Below are positions 11,939-23,513 of a stretch of DNA of 64,000 nt, one piece after another. Origin of the DNA: Tupaia tana. Its lineage: Eukaryota > Chordata > Mammalia > Scandentia > Tupaiidae. Made by a program: the position numbers and the translations under genes. The stretch spans positions 7,426,985-7,490,984 of the forward strand of contig JAKSZU010000011.1 in the NCBI GenBank assembly GCA_026018925.1, written 5' to 3'. Below the pieces are notes generated by a model. That model saw only the letters and a list, made by a program, of their open reading frames with translations. It made no database searches and was not told the DNA's origin. How positions within the stretch are numbered: position 1 is the stretch's first letter; each line of letters opens with the position of its first letter.

Positions 11939-12207
11939 GGGAACCAGCAGTTAGCGTAATGGCTATGTCGCTGGACTCCCACATAGTTGACCGCGGTTCG
12001 CGTCCAGAACCTGGTGGCTTAAAACTCACGCCAGGTGCGTGTGCGTGCATGCCCAAGATCCCGAGAGGAGAATGGAGGAGAAGGGATTGTGGCATGACCA
12101 TCCCCCCTGGGGGGTGATTTATCGCTTTTTGTCTCTATGTCTCTCTCTGTCTGTCTGGCGAGCGCACGCACCCTATAGCGAAAATATCTCAAAAAAAAAA
12201 AAAAAAA
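11939..12207 (+). mobile_element. tRNA-derived SINE, type A variant
   Basis: Full-length plus copy starting GAACCAGCAGTTAGCG. The B box reads GGTTCGCGTCC, like the copies at 2361 and 23241, and TTAAAACTCACG has an extra base. TSD AAAAAAGATTGGA on both sides. Confidence 0.95.
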
Positions 12208-12855
12208 GATTGGATAACAGTTATAAACCAAAATATAGGCTGAGTGATGCCATTCTCTCTGTTAGGAAATTTCATTCATCTGAGTTCCTTTAATCATCAC
12301 CAGCTTAAGAAATATTTTAAAGAATCGTAGAACTGCAATTTATTTTAGTATAGTGAGATTGCTAGGTGGCAGAAATATGTTAAAGATATTGAACTGCTCC
12401 TGCCATTAAAGAACGCTTTGGAAGTAAGAGCTCTGATAGAATCATAAAACTGTATCTGATTGTGACCTAAATCCACATGGAAAGAAAAACCAAGAATATA
12501 TTCAATTTATTGAAGGACATGCAGATTAACCTAGACATATAAACTGTATTTCATAACTAGAAATAGTAATGATTTCTTAATAGTGAACTACAGAGACACT
12601 CCTGCCCCCACAAATGCCAAGATGCAAATCCTCCTGTCCTTCTGACATCTAACATAGTCGTCCTTCTAGTCTCCCTTTATATTACTTAGTTTTCCTCCAC
12701 TCAATTATTCTTTTGAAAGGATATGTATTAGATAGTTCTTAATGCCTATATATAAGCACGTCTTAGAAATCCTAATCGCATTCTTCCAACAACAGTATCC
12801 TTAAATCTTCCTGTGTTAAAACATTAAATATATAATTTTTCTTACAGGGGTAATT
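12208..12855. other. Unique AT-rich sequence
   Basis: No recognised repeats or coding frames. Confidence 0.4.
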
Positions 12856-12938
12856 ATTGGTTTGTCAGAAAAATCATGATACATTTCTGCGTAGAAAAAC
12901 AGAAAAAAATATGTTGTGACTTTTCCGACAACCCAGTA
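12856..12938. mobile_element. Mariner-like MITE copy 1
   Basis: A near-palindrome of about 80 bp: ATTGGTTTGTCAGAAAAATC at the left mirrors GACTTTTCCGACAACCCAGT at the right. The ends resemble mariner inverted repeats (TTRGGTTG...AAAAGT). Non-autonomous. Confidence 0.8.
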
Positions 12939-13059
12939 TTTCTATTCTCCCCACTTCTGTTAAGTATTTTACTTTCACTCAGGATACATTATTGTCCAAA
13001 AAGGAGGAAAAAAAAAATTTAAGATATAAATATTTTTGGATCCTACAGAAATATACATA

Positions 13060-13380
13060 TCATACATCCTATACATAAAACAATTCTGATATTTTTCACT
13101 CAATATACACTTCCATGTGGTTAAATGTTATTTGAAAATGTATTTTTTGTTTCTAATATAACATTAAGTGGGAAAAACATTTAGTCTGAGATTGTTTTTT
13201 TATTCAACATACTTAATTATTTTATGTATTTATAATGCATAAAAATATCTGCATACATTTTGATAAGTTATTCAGATAAAATTTCTAGAAATGGAATTGT
13301 TGGGTTGAAAGGAATATTTATTTTCAACAATTTAAAATTATACTTCTAAAATCCTCTAGAAAGATTTCCAGTCTCATAGG
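13060..13380 (+). mobile_element. Possible old LINE-1 (L1M-type) fragment
   Basis: The stretch TTTCTAGAAATGGAATTGTT followed by GGGTTGAAAGG resembles a motif common in old mammalian L1 3' ends (TAGAAGTGGAATTGCTGGGTCAAAGG). The assignment rests on memory of that motif, so confidence and boundaries are limited. Confidence 0.4.
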
Positions 13381-13533
13381 CAGCATGAAGGCTGACCTCC
13401 CAGCCTCCTCACAAATAAACCATTAAAAACAAAACCATAGACCCCAAAGCCTAAAAACATGCTTATCCACTGAACTATTTACCACCTCACATAGTCTCAA
13501 GATAGCTTTCTCACTGATTTCAAAAACAAAGAA

Positions 13534-13771
13534 AGGGTCAGCTCCACGGCACATGGTTAGGCTAGCTGGATCTCATATGGCCAACTACACGGGTCACATC
13601 TGAACAATGTGACCGAAAAACATCCCACGTGCATGTGCACGCATGCCCAAATCCTGAAGGGAAGGAGAAATGGATAAGGGACTGTGGCGTGATCATTCCC
13701 TTTGGGTGGTGCTTTCTCTACTTTCTCTCTCTGTCTCTCTGACAAGTGCATATGCCCTAAGGGGAAAAAAA
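13534..13771 (+). mobile_element. tRNA-derived SINE, old type C
   Basis: Diverged plus copy: GGGTCAGCTCCACGGCACAT head, GGATCTCATATGGCC, GAAAAACATCCC, GGACTGTGGCGTGATCAT, CT tract, TGCCCTAAGGGG. The B box is poorly preserved. Confidence 0.8.
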
Positions 13772-13900
13772 ATTTAGGACAGCTTAAGTAAACTTGTAGT
13801 TCAAACGACTTTAAATGAAAGACATAAACAACTGAAAAGATTTCAATACAGAATGGAAACTAAACTCTACAACTTCATTTTATAAAAAAAAAATCTTAGG

Positions 13901-14134
13901 AGGCCAGCAGTGGTGGTGCCACAGTAACGCCACTCTCCATGATAATGGGACGACATAAGAAGGTTCTGGGTCACATCCTGGGATCTCCCTGTGCATGTGA
14001 GCCACAAGTGCCCAGGCTTCTGGCTGGCCCAGGCTGGCGTGGATTATAGTGCGAAGATCCCATTGAGGATGCCTGAGTCTCTGTCTCTCTATCTCTCTCA
14101 CAAAAGACACAAACAAACTTTAAAAAAAAAAAAA
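13901..14134 (+). mobile_element. tRNA-derived SINE, type D
   Basis: AGGCCAGCAGTGGTGGTGCC head, GAAGGTTCTGGGTCACATCC near the B box position, CT-rich stretch, tail ACAAACTTTAAAAA. This is a different family from types A-C; related copies lie at 2922, 20484 and 55318. Confidence 0.75.
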
Positions 14135-14164
14135 CTTTCGGTCAAGAATGTATTGATTTTTGGG

Positions 14165-14420
14165 GGGACCAGCAGATGGCATAATGGCTATGTTGCTGGA
14201 CTCCCATGTAGTCAACTGTGGTTTGAGTCCCAGACCCGGCAGCTTAAACTCACGCAGGGCATGTGTGTGTGTGCACGAGCCCAAGATCCCGAGAGGAGAA
14301 TGGAGGAGAAGGGACTACAGTATGATCATCCCCCCTGGGGAGTGATTTCTCACTTTCTTTCTCTCTCTGGTGAGCACAAGCACCCTATAGCAAAAACCTC
14401 TCTGAAAAAAAAAAAAAAAA
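14165..14420 (+). mobile_element. tRNA-derived SINE, type A
   Basis: Plus copy, head GGACCAGCAGATGGCATAAT, B box GGTTTGAGTCC, shortened CT tract, CCTATAGCAAAAACCTCTC and A-tail. Flanks TATTGATTTTT / TACTGATTTTT are a TSD. Confidence 0.95.
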
Positions 14421-15639
14421 GTACTGATTTTTTTAAATGAGCTACCTACACCTGCAAATATCTTTATAAAAGGTAAAATTATACTAAAATCATACATGCC
14501 CTTTCTTCATCATATTTCACTATAATTCATTTCTAACATTAGAGGCAAGTTGGAGTTTTTGTTCTCTTAACTTTGTAAACGAGGTTACAAACAAACAAAC
14601 AAACCGCAGCATAAAAATGCATTTTGAGGTAAGAGATCCACTGTAAGTTTTGACATGCACATATCAAAAATAAGAGCAAGTACAGAATCCAAACAATCAA
14701 AGCTCAACCACATTTTACAGCAAGAAATTCCCAGAAACATCAGTAAGTCACAGCCAAGTCAAATGTAAAGGGTTATACAAGCTGGAAATGAATGAAAGCA
14801 AATCTAGACTTTTTTGTCAGTAATGAGAAAAATGTCTTTAAAAAGTCTATATAATTAGCTAGCTTTCCTTAGAAGGATGACTCAAGAGTCAAATGAGTAA
14901 GTCACACCTCATTTTTCTGTCATCTCTGGGAAATAAGATGTTGCATAAAAATGGATTTTCTAGATTAATGAAGTCATTTTTTGCTCTGAGTACCCAAATA
15001 TTTATAAAATTAAAACCAAGTTTGGTAGAAATATTTCTAAAATTTCTATTTCCGAACTTTCAGAACAATTTACTCAACATCGCTGCACCACGTTTTCAAC
15101 AAGTCAGGGTTCTTGCCTTAGTGCCAGATCACTCAAACTCCTGAGCTTTTTAAAATAACTTAAAACCTTTACATTTTCTTCGTTTTTCTCTACGCCAATG
15201 TTTTCTTCCTCAATATTGCCATTGCTAATCCTAATGTACCACTTTTAATTTCTTCTGTCATTATTTAAAAAAGGAAATAAAAGACTTGAGAGAAAGAAAG
15301 AAAAAAAGAAAGACTAAACAGCCCATGAGATTAAGCAAGCTTACTGAAAGGAGAGATTTTTGGTAGCTCTCAATCTCTGCTCTAAGCTCTTTACTGCCCA
15401 CATGCTTCTATTTCTCCTGAGCTCACAGCCATGGGTTTGAGTAAGATTTCAACTGCAGAGCACAAGTGTCACTGTACTGCAATGTCCAAATCTAACAATC
15501 CCAACAGGGCAAATAATAAAAGAGTATAAAAAATAGCAATTTCAGACTCGAAAACAAAAATGATGTTCTTTATGCACATTTAGAGAATAACATTGGTCTC
15601 CTGTTGCAGTATCGTAGCTACTGGGGAGGCTAGTAACTC
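14421..15639. other. Unique AT-rich sequence
   Basis: A short (AAAC)n run near 14590 and a GAAAGAAAG patch near 15290-15315. No recognised repeat family or gene. Confidence 0.4.
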
Positions 15640-15835
15640 CTAAACTGTTTCTCAAAGTGTAGTTCTGGGGCTCCCGACATCAGAATCCTCTGCAGTACTG
15701 AATACAAATGTGGGTCCCTGGGCCCCACACCTGGCTTCTAAAGCCAGACATCTAGGAGTGGAGATGGCACCTGCATTTTTAACCAGCTTCACTGGTGATT
15801 TTTCACATTCTGTAAAATTTGAGAACTACTAATCT
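15640..15835 (+). mobile_element. MER5A-like hAT DNA transposon
   Basis: TTTCTCAAAGTGTAGTTCTG, then CATCAGAATCCTCTGC, CTGGGCCCCACACCTGG, and the 3' end AAATTTGAGAACTACTAATC. This order matches the non-autonomous Charlie-type MER5A. A mariner MITE follows directly. Confidence 0.85.
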
Positions 15836-15836
15836 A

Positions 15837-15907
15837 CTGGGTTGTTGGAAAAGTCATGACATACTTTTCTCTATAAAAATGCATCGTAACTTTTCTGATG
15901 ACCCAAT
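15837..15907. mobile_element. Mariner-like MITE copy 2
   Basis: CTGGGTTGTTGGAAAAGTCA at the left pairs with AACTTTTCTGATGACCCAA at the right. The centre reads TCTCTATAAAAATGCATCG. Inserted at the edge of MER5A. Confidence 0.88.
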
Positions 15908-15999
15908 GAAGTCAGTCATATGCTTGCTAAACTGACACTAACCACATTTTCATTTCCCACAAAATAGTACATTAGTTCCAAAGAAATTTCATCATTATA

Positions 16000-16226
16000 T
16001 AGTGTAATGGTCCAATGTAGTTGACTGTGGTTCGAGTCCCAGGCCCAGAGGCTTAGAACTCATGCCAGGTGAATGTAGTGCCAAAATCCCAAGAGGGGAA
16101 TGGAGAAGGGACCGCTGTGTGGCCATCTGCCCCCACCCCATAGGGTGATTTTTCACTTTTCTTTTCTCTCTACCCCCCCTCGCTCTTGCTTCTGGCAAGC
16201 ACATGTGCCCTATAGCAAGTTAAAAG
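16000..16226 (+). mobile_element. tRNA-derived SINE, type A, 5' truncated
   Basis: Begins inside the head (TAGTGTAATGG) without the usual GGGACCAGCAG. It keeps GGTTCGAGTCC, the body, CTTCTGGCAAGCACATGTGC and CCTATAGCAAG. Little A-tail remains. Confidence 0.88.
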
Positions 16227-19200
16227 AATGAGCGTTAAAGGGATACCATATAAAACATTAAGGTTCACCTACTGAAAAACAAACAGTTTTATAGTATAAA
16301 TGTATGTGCCCACACACTAATAACAATAATCTCAGCAGATATGTTACATATCAGGTTAATTATAAAGCTAATTTTTAGATTTGCAGTAACATACTGTTGT
16401 CCTTTATTCACAATAAAAGAAAATAATAGTGTATGCTTTGGCCATTTGGATAGATTCAAAAAGCATTTTTTTCCTAAGGAAAAAATATTCAGTTCATTCA
16501 GACAGCATTGGCAAAATAATTTTCAGTTGCAATTTCTCATATACCAAAAATACAGGTGATATTTATAAAAATAACTTAAAGGTACAAAATGAATGGTAAA
16601 CTACAATTTCACCAGAGATTGTAAACATTTTGCACACCAGAAAGTCCTTTCTTTCAGGCAAAGTGCTCTTTTGATGACAGATAAATTAGACACCCACCAC
16701 TGTGTAAGAAAGCACTTAAAAATGTCCATATCCTGCTTGTGATACCATACTATTGATCCGCAAGATGTTACAACATGGGGAAAGGGTACACTGGGTTGTC
16801 TATATTATTTCTGACAACTGCATATGACTCTATGATGGTCTAAATAAATTTAATTAAAAACACACCAAGGACATTTAATTTACCAATGTATAGTCAAGAA
16901 CTGCCCCTTTGGAAGGGACGCTTTCTGCTATTGAAGTTAAATGGGATGGCTGTTTTTTAGCTTATTAAGTGGGTTGATTTCAGAATCCTTTCCAATAGTG
17001 TTCACCACACATATTCTTTGGGAACAGATTAAATCTCTTTTTATGTGCTTACTATCCCTTTTTGGAGGTGAAAACATCTGTCTCTTACATATAAAGCAAA
17101 CTTAGACATCTTACAGAGTTATTCTGTGCTCTGAAACACTATCTGACAAGGCGGATGCTTTTCATCTTCCAATGTGAACAACCATTAAAATACTTCTAAG
17201 ATCCAGTTAATTTTTTCCAGAAAACAAACATTTTCTAACATCTACATTGTTTTCTGGATTTCATGATTTTGAGAAAGCCAAGAGAGAAGATGACTTTGTA
17301 TGTTTATCTCCTCATATTATTGATGGTTAAGAATACTTTAACAAGCACATAAGCATCATCAATAATATTCCTAAAGATCTTGGGTATGAGACTAGATAAA
17401 ACCAGAAAAATAACATTCTTTAAAGATCTACATATAATAGATTATAAAGAATTATCCCCTTTTCTTCCAGGTATTAACATTTGTTGAAGTGCAAAACATT
17501 ATAGAGTCTACAAGATGAGGTATTTTAATTACAAGTAACAAAAAAATTATTATTAGTGTTTATGGTGTAAAAAAAAGATTTCTTAACACCCAAGTAAAGA
17601 AAGACCAAGAGAATTCAGAAAAACCGACTCAAAGGACTGTTAGGGATACCAAGATTCCTTTCTGTAAAAGTCATTTATCATCTCTGATATTACACACGCT
17701 TTGCAAAATAAGAAGGATTTCTATATGGTGACTAACAGTCTCACGTAAGCCATATAAAAGAGCAGATAAAACTTCACTAAAGATTCTAATGACACAAATG
17801 AAAAAATCTGGAATAAAGACTATTTTTAAAGAAAAGATGCTTCTTTAATAACAATTATGATAAAAAGCTTTATGAATACAGACTTTACTAGTTATCTTAT
17901 TTACCATCTATACTAAAACCAGGATGAAATGACCTCCATTTAGCAAACTCTTTCATTCTACATAGTGCCATTTCGTAGTGTTAATGATATTTGTTGACAG
18001 CAGTCATGGTAGGCATTTAAAATGCTTGAGGACTGTTTAAGAATCTTCAAGTTTATTTTATCAAGTATCACATAATGCTTCGAGTATAATTGCAAATCAC
18101 ATTCGTTCATTCAATTTATTTCACTACTAGCTACCAGGAGGTATATAAAAAGAGACTCAAAACACATTCGAAAACTACATTTAATAATATGAATTCTTTA
18201 AGGACTTTATTATGATAATTCAATTTAAAAAATACCAGTACTGAATTTCCTCAGAAATATTCCATATTTTCAACTTTTACAAATCCCATTAGTCCAGATG
18301 AGTGTGATTTAACTGCAGTCACAATCGTATAGATTAATGGGTTACCAGAGGCTCTCTGAAGCTTCCTTTAGAAAGTATGACTCACGAAAATATTGTATTC
18401 CTTTGTTTAGATGTAAACATGCACTTTTAAAATACTTTTAATTACTAAATAAAAATATGATCAGTTACTACATTTTGATTTTGTTTCATAGAAAGTATAA
18501 AAATAAATTTCAGCCTAATCTAACTAAGTGAATACAAAACCTAATTGTTAAAATACAAAGCTTTTAAGCTTTTACTATCATTCCTAATATAAAACTTAGT
18601 TACTGATTTCAATAAATTTGGCTTATTTTTAATAAATTTGAGGGCAAGTCTCAGAAAATAGACAAACCCACACTGACCCAAGATTTACCTGGTTTCTTTG
18701 TACAGAATTTCACAAATGCCACATATCCCTACAAATAAGTTACCACATTACAAGTTTTTAAGCTAAAAATGTCAACAATATCTAAAATGATATGGGCTTC
18801 GTGGTTTTTATAAGCATGGTTAAAGTTCTAATTACATAATTCTCTCAACACTGTTAGATTATTAAGTTTCTACGATAGCAGTGCATAATTTTCCTTTAAT
18901 ACTTTATTTTTCTATAATTAAAAATTAATTTATTTTAAAGTAGTGACAGCATCAAAATAAACACAGGAAAAGTAAAAAATAACCAGGAATATTCTTTAGT
19001 AGATGTTTCTTAATGCTGCAAATAGATTTTTTTCTTCCTCTCAAAGAATTTAATAAGTTAAACTGTGGATAAATTCAATGGAAAAACTTAATCGCATAAA
19101 AAATAGGTTAGGCTAGGGCAATCTACTTGTAAGACTGACAAAATTAAAAATAATTTATTTTCTTAAGATAGGGAAATTTTATGGATAGAAAATTTTACAA

Positions 19201-20483
19201 TATAAGCTATCAAACTCACATATTGCCACCACCACTCATGAAACTGCTTATAGCCCCAAAGTGATAGAAAGCAGAGAATCAACAGAAAGAATATTCAGTG
19301 ACGCAAAGATCATACCTCCATGTCGTTTAAAGTGAGATAGCAGTTGTTTTACTTCGGAAAAATTTTTCTAGGTAAAAGACTTGCCCATCTATACTTATCC
19401 TCTTTCAGAATTCAAAATAACAAGATTACAGAACCTGGTTTCATGTACGTATCGTGGGCACAAGTGATCGCACAGCTGTGGAAAGCGACATCTCAAATAT
19501 CAGAAATTCCTGATATAATAAAATGGTGTAAACTTAAACCACCCATTTCTAATCCAATTACTTTATCTCCTCACCTCATCTGCAGTGATTTCATGATGTT
19601 TGGACGATGAATGATGTGGCAGTTGGTTCATGATTAAACGCTAACGTAGGACATAGGAATATTACAGAAAATAAAAACCCCCAAACAAAAGCATACTTGA
19701 GTATTTTATAATAGACAGAAGTGAAGAAAACGTACATCTAATTCAAGGAAACTTCAAGTTGGGAGAAAATCATCCCATAAACACTTGCTGTGTTTCCTGC
19801 GTTATAATCTAATCCCCCGATATTTCAGTCAGAAGAGTCTATACACGGAAAGGAGCTGGTCAAAAAGCTGCTGATGGGGGTTTCAGAATCGTGAATCGTT
19901 ACTGTCCCTGCAGTGCATGGCAGCACTGGCACATGTCAACGTTCTGCACAGCGACTGCCGTCTCGTGATATGCCTAGGTATTTGCTACTACGTAGACTGT
20001 AGTATAATAACTGAAGGGGAAAATCTGTTCACCATGTTTTAATACTGCTTATTGCCATGAGAACATTCGAGATGGAATGTTTGATCTGCTTCTGGACCTG
20101 TTCATTTACTGCCGGCACATTTGAAGGTCTAATGTGATCATCTGGCCACATTCAGTTACTGAAACTATTTTATCACGCAGAGCTAGAGCCACAACGAATC
20201 TCCTCTTAGGGCACTCACTTTCCCCAGTGAAAACAAGTTGAAAATTGGAGCCTGCCCTTCCTACCCCCCTTGATTTTTGTTAAGGATCTCCAGAAACACG
20301 GGGGGCACTATAACACTTCCTTGTTTCTCAAGAGAAAAGTGAAAGCAGCAGAAGCTCCTTCGTGTGGGAGTAGTGAGGAAGCAAGAGTAGGTGGAGGTTT
20401 TTGGTGTTTCATCAAATTGCTTTGTTTGCTCTATAAATGGATAACAACACCTGCCTCCCAAATTTGTTGTAAGGATTAAAGAA
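16227..20483. other. 4.3 kb repeat-poor AT-rich interval
   Basis: No SINE or LINE recognised over 4.2 kb, in contrast with about one per kb elsewhere. 19780-20220 is more GC-balanced with scattered CpGs. Weak exon-like segments on the minus strand at 19316-19367 and 19575-19640 are given as a finding. A small open frame at 19344-19610 (+) has no recognisable domain. Confidence 0.5.
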
Positions 20484-20718
20484 TCTACAGGCCTGGGCTG
20501 AGGGAGGGTTATGGCACAGGAAGTGGGGATGCTGCTGTGTAATGCCAGAGCCATAGGAGATAGCCCTGGGTTTGCATCTCCGGTCTACCTGACCGTGCCC
20601 ACGATCCTGACTGGCTGCAGGGCCGGAGGGAGGATCATGGCATGGAGACTCTGTCAGGAGTTCCCCCTCCCTGCCCCGGGACCCCAACATGAAGGAAGTA
20701 AATAAAGAAACTTTAAAA
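20484..20718 (+). mobile_element. tRNA-derived SINE, probable type D
   Basis: GCCTGGGCTGAGGGAGGG, CCCTGGGTTTGCATCTCCGG at the B box position, and tail AAATAAAGAAACTTTAAAAG, which matches type D tails. Diverged; opposite-strand open frames here are artefacts. Confidence 0.6.
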
Positions 20719-21036
20719 GGGGGGTGGGAAAGGGCAGGCTCCAACTATCAACTTGTTTTTACTGTGTAATACTCAGGTCTTTTCTGTTAAACAGACTGTC
20801 GAGGCAATCGTTGTAACCAAAACATGTAATCAACAGACACCAGGGATGACTTGAAATATTAAGCTGCCAATGTAGCACAGTGTGCGACTAACTGGGAGGG
20901 ATGCTGGCCCTCTTGCTGTGGAAGTCCAGGGCGTTCTTGGGCAGGGACAGACAGAGGGCTGCCTGGAGGCAGCAGCTATTCCCAATACCTACGTTCACAA
21001 GCAGTGGCTATGGACTATCAACTTGGCACACAGTCT
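20719..21036. other. Unassigned interval
   Basis: 20860-21000 is GC-richer and may be another very old tRNA SINE (GTAGCACAGTGTGCGAC), but I cannot support a boundary. Confidence 0.35.
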
Positions 21037-21253
21037 TGTTTTTTTAAGAGAGGTTTTTGCTATAGGGCACATGCTGGAGAGACAGAGACAGAAAGCAAGA
21101 AATCATCCCCCAGGGAGGATGGCCACACCGCAATCCCTTCTTCTCCATTGCACACACATGCACTCAGTGTGAGAAGCCGCAAGTTCTGGGTCTCGAACTG
21201 TGGTCTACTACATGGGAGTCAGCAATGGAACCATTATACCATATGCTGGTTCT
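21037..21253 (-). mobile_element. tRNA-derived SINE, type A with internal deletion
   Basis: Minus copy: AGAGAGGTTTTTGCTATAGG, body shortened around TTCTTCTCCATTGCACACAC, GTCTCGAACTGTGG, ATATGCTGGTTC. Left flank TTGGCACACAGTCTTG and right flank CTGGCACATAGGTTTC are related. Confidence 0.9.
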
Positions 21254-21269
21254 GGCACATAGGTTTCTT

Positions 21270-21449
21270 TCTTAATTTTTAAAAATTATTTTAAAGAATC
21301 ATTTATTTTATTTAGCATTATTATTTTATTTGAGCAGGGAGAAATGGGAGGGAGGGGAGTGAGAAAGCAAGCTGCCAGGCCTGGGACTCAAATAGTGGTC
21401 AGTCATGTGGGAGCCTGGCACCTTAACCACCACACCACCTGCTAGCCCT
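21270..21449 (-). mobile_element. tRNA-derived SINE, short type B
   Basis: Minus copy with AT-rich tail, GAGAAAGCAAGCTGCCAGGC, and ACCTGCTAGCCC head. Flanked by CTGGCACATAGGTTTCTTT and CTGGCACATAAGTTTCTAT, so it inserted at almost the same target as the preceding SINE. Confidence 0.9.
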
Positions 21450-21578
21450 GGCACATAAGTTTCTATTCCTTTGTTTAAACTAGTATGTCACTACACTGAA
21501 CGGATGTTAGAATGGGCCTGAAAACTCATTTTCCTAAATCTGATAAGACGGTCTTCACCGTTGCTCTGTTCGTTTTTG

Positions 21579-21652
21579 TATTAGGTTGTAGGGAAAGTCA
21601 TGATGTATTTTCCTCTGCAAAAATGCAACATGACTTTTCCAACAACCCAATT
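21579..21652. mobile_element. Mariner-like MITE copy 3
   Basis: TATTAGGTTGTAGGGAAAGT mirrors GACTTTTCCAACAACCCAAT. TA at both ends suggests the TA target duplication typical of the Tc1/mariner superfamily. Confidence 0.88.
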
Positions 21653-21866
21653 TATATTTTTTATTGCCAGAGGGCACATACATGAGCTCACCAGAGAAAG
21701 AAGAGAAAGCACCCTTCGATATGGTGTGGGTGCATGTGCATGTGCACACACGAGGGTGCCTGGGATGTTTTCAAGCCTCTGGGACTGGGATTTGAACCAC
21801 AGTTGGCCATGTGGGATGTGGATCTCTATGCATAGTGCTTAACTACTGCGCTAAGGAGCTGGCCCT
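21653..21866 (-). mobile_element. tRNA-derived SINE, old type C
   Basis: Minus copy abutting the MITE: ATTGCCAGAGGGCACATACA, GTTTTCAAGCCTCTGGGACT, ATTTGAACCACAGTTGGCC, AGGAGCTGGCCC. Diverged. Confidence 0.8.
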
Positions 21867-21928
21867 GTATGCTTTTCTTTTTCCCATTTTCTACTCGTTT
21901 TGTAGACATGAGAGCAGACTGAATAAAG

Positions 21929-22014
21929 TATTAGGTTTCTGGAAAGTCATGATGCATTTTTGCATTAAAAAAAAAAAACAGAAAAATACATCATGACTTT
22001 TCCAATGACCTAAT
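21929..22014. mobile_element. Mariner-like MITE copy 4
   Basis: TATTAGGTTTCTGGAAAGTC mirrors ATGACTTTTCCAATGACCTA. An A-run of about 13 nt interrupts the centre. Confidence 0.86.
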
Positions 22015-22296
22015 GTATATACAGGCACAAGTTATCAGAAAAATTGGAAAGGAATACCTGCACCTAAAGTTTGGACTCTTCAACTTTTATTTGAATTAGG
22101 CTAGGAGACAGTATATTTGTGAAGGAAATATTAAAAATTAAATATTAAAAATTCTTAAAATACTGAGAAAATTCCAAAAATAGATCACGGAAGACTGTTT
22201 AATTAGGAACTGTAATTAATTAGGACTTTGCCGATAAATTTACGTCTGATGGAAGTATTCAGAAGCGTCTATAAAATAGGTGCCAACGTGTTTACC

Positions 22297-22561
22297 TTTT
22301 TTTTTTTTTTTTTGGCAGAGGGCATGTGTGCTTACTGGGGAGAGAGAGGAAGAAAGAATGAAAGTAAGTGAGAAAGCACCTCCCACCCCCGCTGGGGTCT
22401 GGTCACACCACAATCCCTTTTCCTCTGTTTCTTCTTTTGGAATTTTGGGTTCATGCACACACAAAATTGGAGTGTTTTTCAAGCCACTGAGTCTGGGACT
22501 TGAACAGTGCAGTTGGCCATTTGGGATTCAGCTGCCTTAACCACCATGCCATAGGCTGATT
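22297..22561 (-). mobile_element. tRNA-derived SINE, type C
   Basis: Minus copy with T-run, GGCAGAGGGCATGTGTGC, CCACAATCCCTTTTCC, GTTTTTCAAGCCACTGAGTC, GACTTGAACAGTG, and a degraded head (GCCATAGGCTGATTC). Confidence 0.85.
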
Positions 22562-22789
22562 CAATATGGTTTTTAATATATAACAGTTTTTTATGCTTTA
22601 AAAAAGTTAAACTTCGTTTTCTGATAATAAAATCAGAAACTATAGGGGAAAAAAAGAAAATAAAAAAGGTAAGCCATAGTGCTGACACAGATCTATAATC
22701 TTCATATATATGGTTTCTCAACATGCTCTTCTATTAACGATATATAGTAAACATAATTTGTGTTAAAAAATGTGTACATGGGGGAGATA

Positions 22790-22930
22790 AATCTACTTAT
22801 CCTCTGTAATGGCTGCAAAGTATTTCCTTCAATAGATACATCAAAAGGTATTTAAACAATCTCCTTTTGGCTTCCCTTAAGCTGCTTATGGTTATTCTAA
22901 ATTATAGTAACTACTTAGAAATGCCCTTTG
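22790..22930. mobile_element. Possible old LINE-1 fragment
   Basis: TAATGGCTGCAAAGTATTTC, AATCTCCTTTTGGC and GGTTATTCTAAATTATAG resemble the common old L1 3' motif TAATGGCTGCATAGTATTCC...TTTCCAAT. Assigned from memory only; orientation not claimed. Confidence 0.4.
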
Positions 22931-23240
22931 ACTTCTTCACTAAACTGCTCTTTTAAGATGTCTACAAATCAATGACCAGTTGGCCATTTATTTAAATGAC
23001 TTGAATGTATCCAAACTCTACTCTGCAATAGAAATTTATCATTCATTTATTCGAGAGAAATTTTATGTAGTATCTGTTACATGATGCTATTGACATGGTA
23101 GTAAATGGGGTTCCTGACCCCGCTAATATTTAACGAAGGCACAACCACAGACCAGTCACCGTGTGATGGCTTTTCATACGCAGACTAAACTCACAGGTTG
23201 TCACACAATGTTTAAAGTCACAAGGTTCTGGAAGGTTCTT

Positions 23241-23513
23241 TTTTTTTTTTTTTTTTTTTTTTTGGAGAGGTTTTTCACTATAGGGCGCGTGCGCTCGCCA
23301 GACAGAGAGAGACATAGAGACAGAAAGCGAGAAGTCACCCCCCAGGGGGGATGGTCACGCCGCAATTCCTTCTCCTCCATTCTCCTCTCGGGATCTTGGG
23401 CACGCATGCACACGCGCCCGGCGTGAGTTGTAAGCCACCGGGTCTGAGATGCGAACCGCAGCCGACTACGTGGGAGTCCAGCGACATAGCCATTACACTA
23501 ACTGCTGGTTCCC
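23241..23513 (-). mobile_element. Young CpG-rich tRNA-derived SINE, type A variant
   Basis: Full-length minus copy, long T-run, GCGCGTGCGCTCGCC, B box variant (reverse reads GGTTCGCATCTCAGACC), end GGTTCCC. TSD GGTTCTGGAAGGTTCTT is perfect over 17 bp. Shares the GTTGTAAGCC variant with the copy at 2361. Confidence 0.96.
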
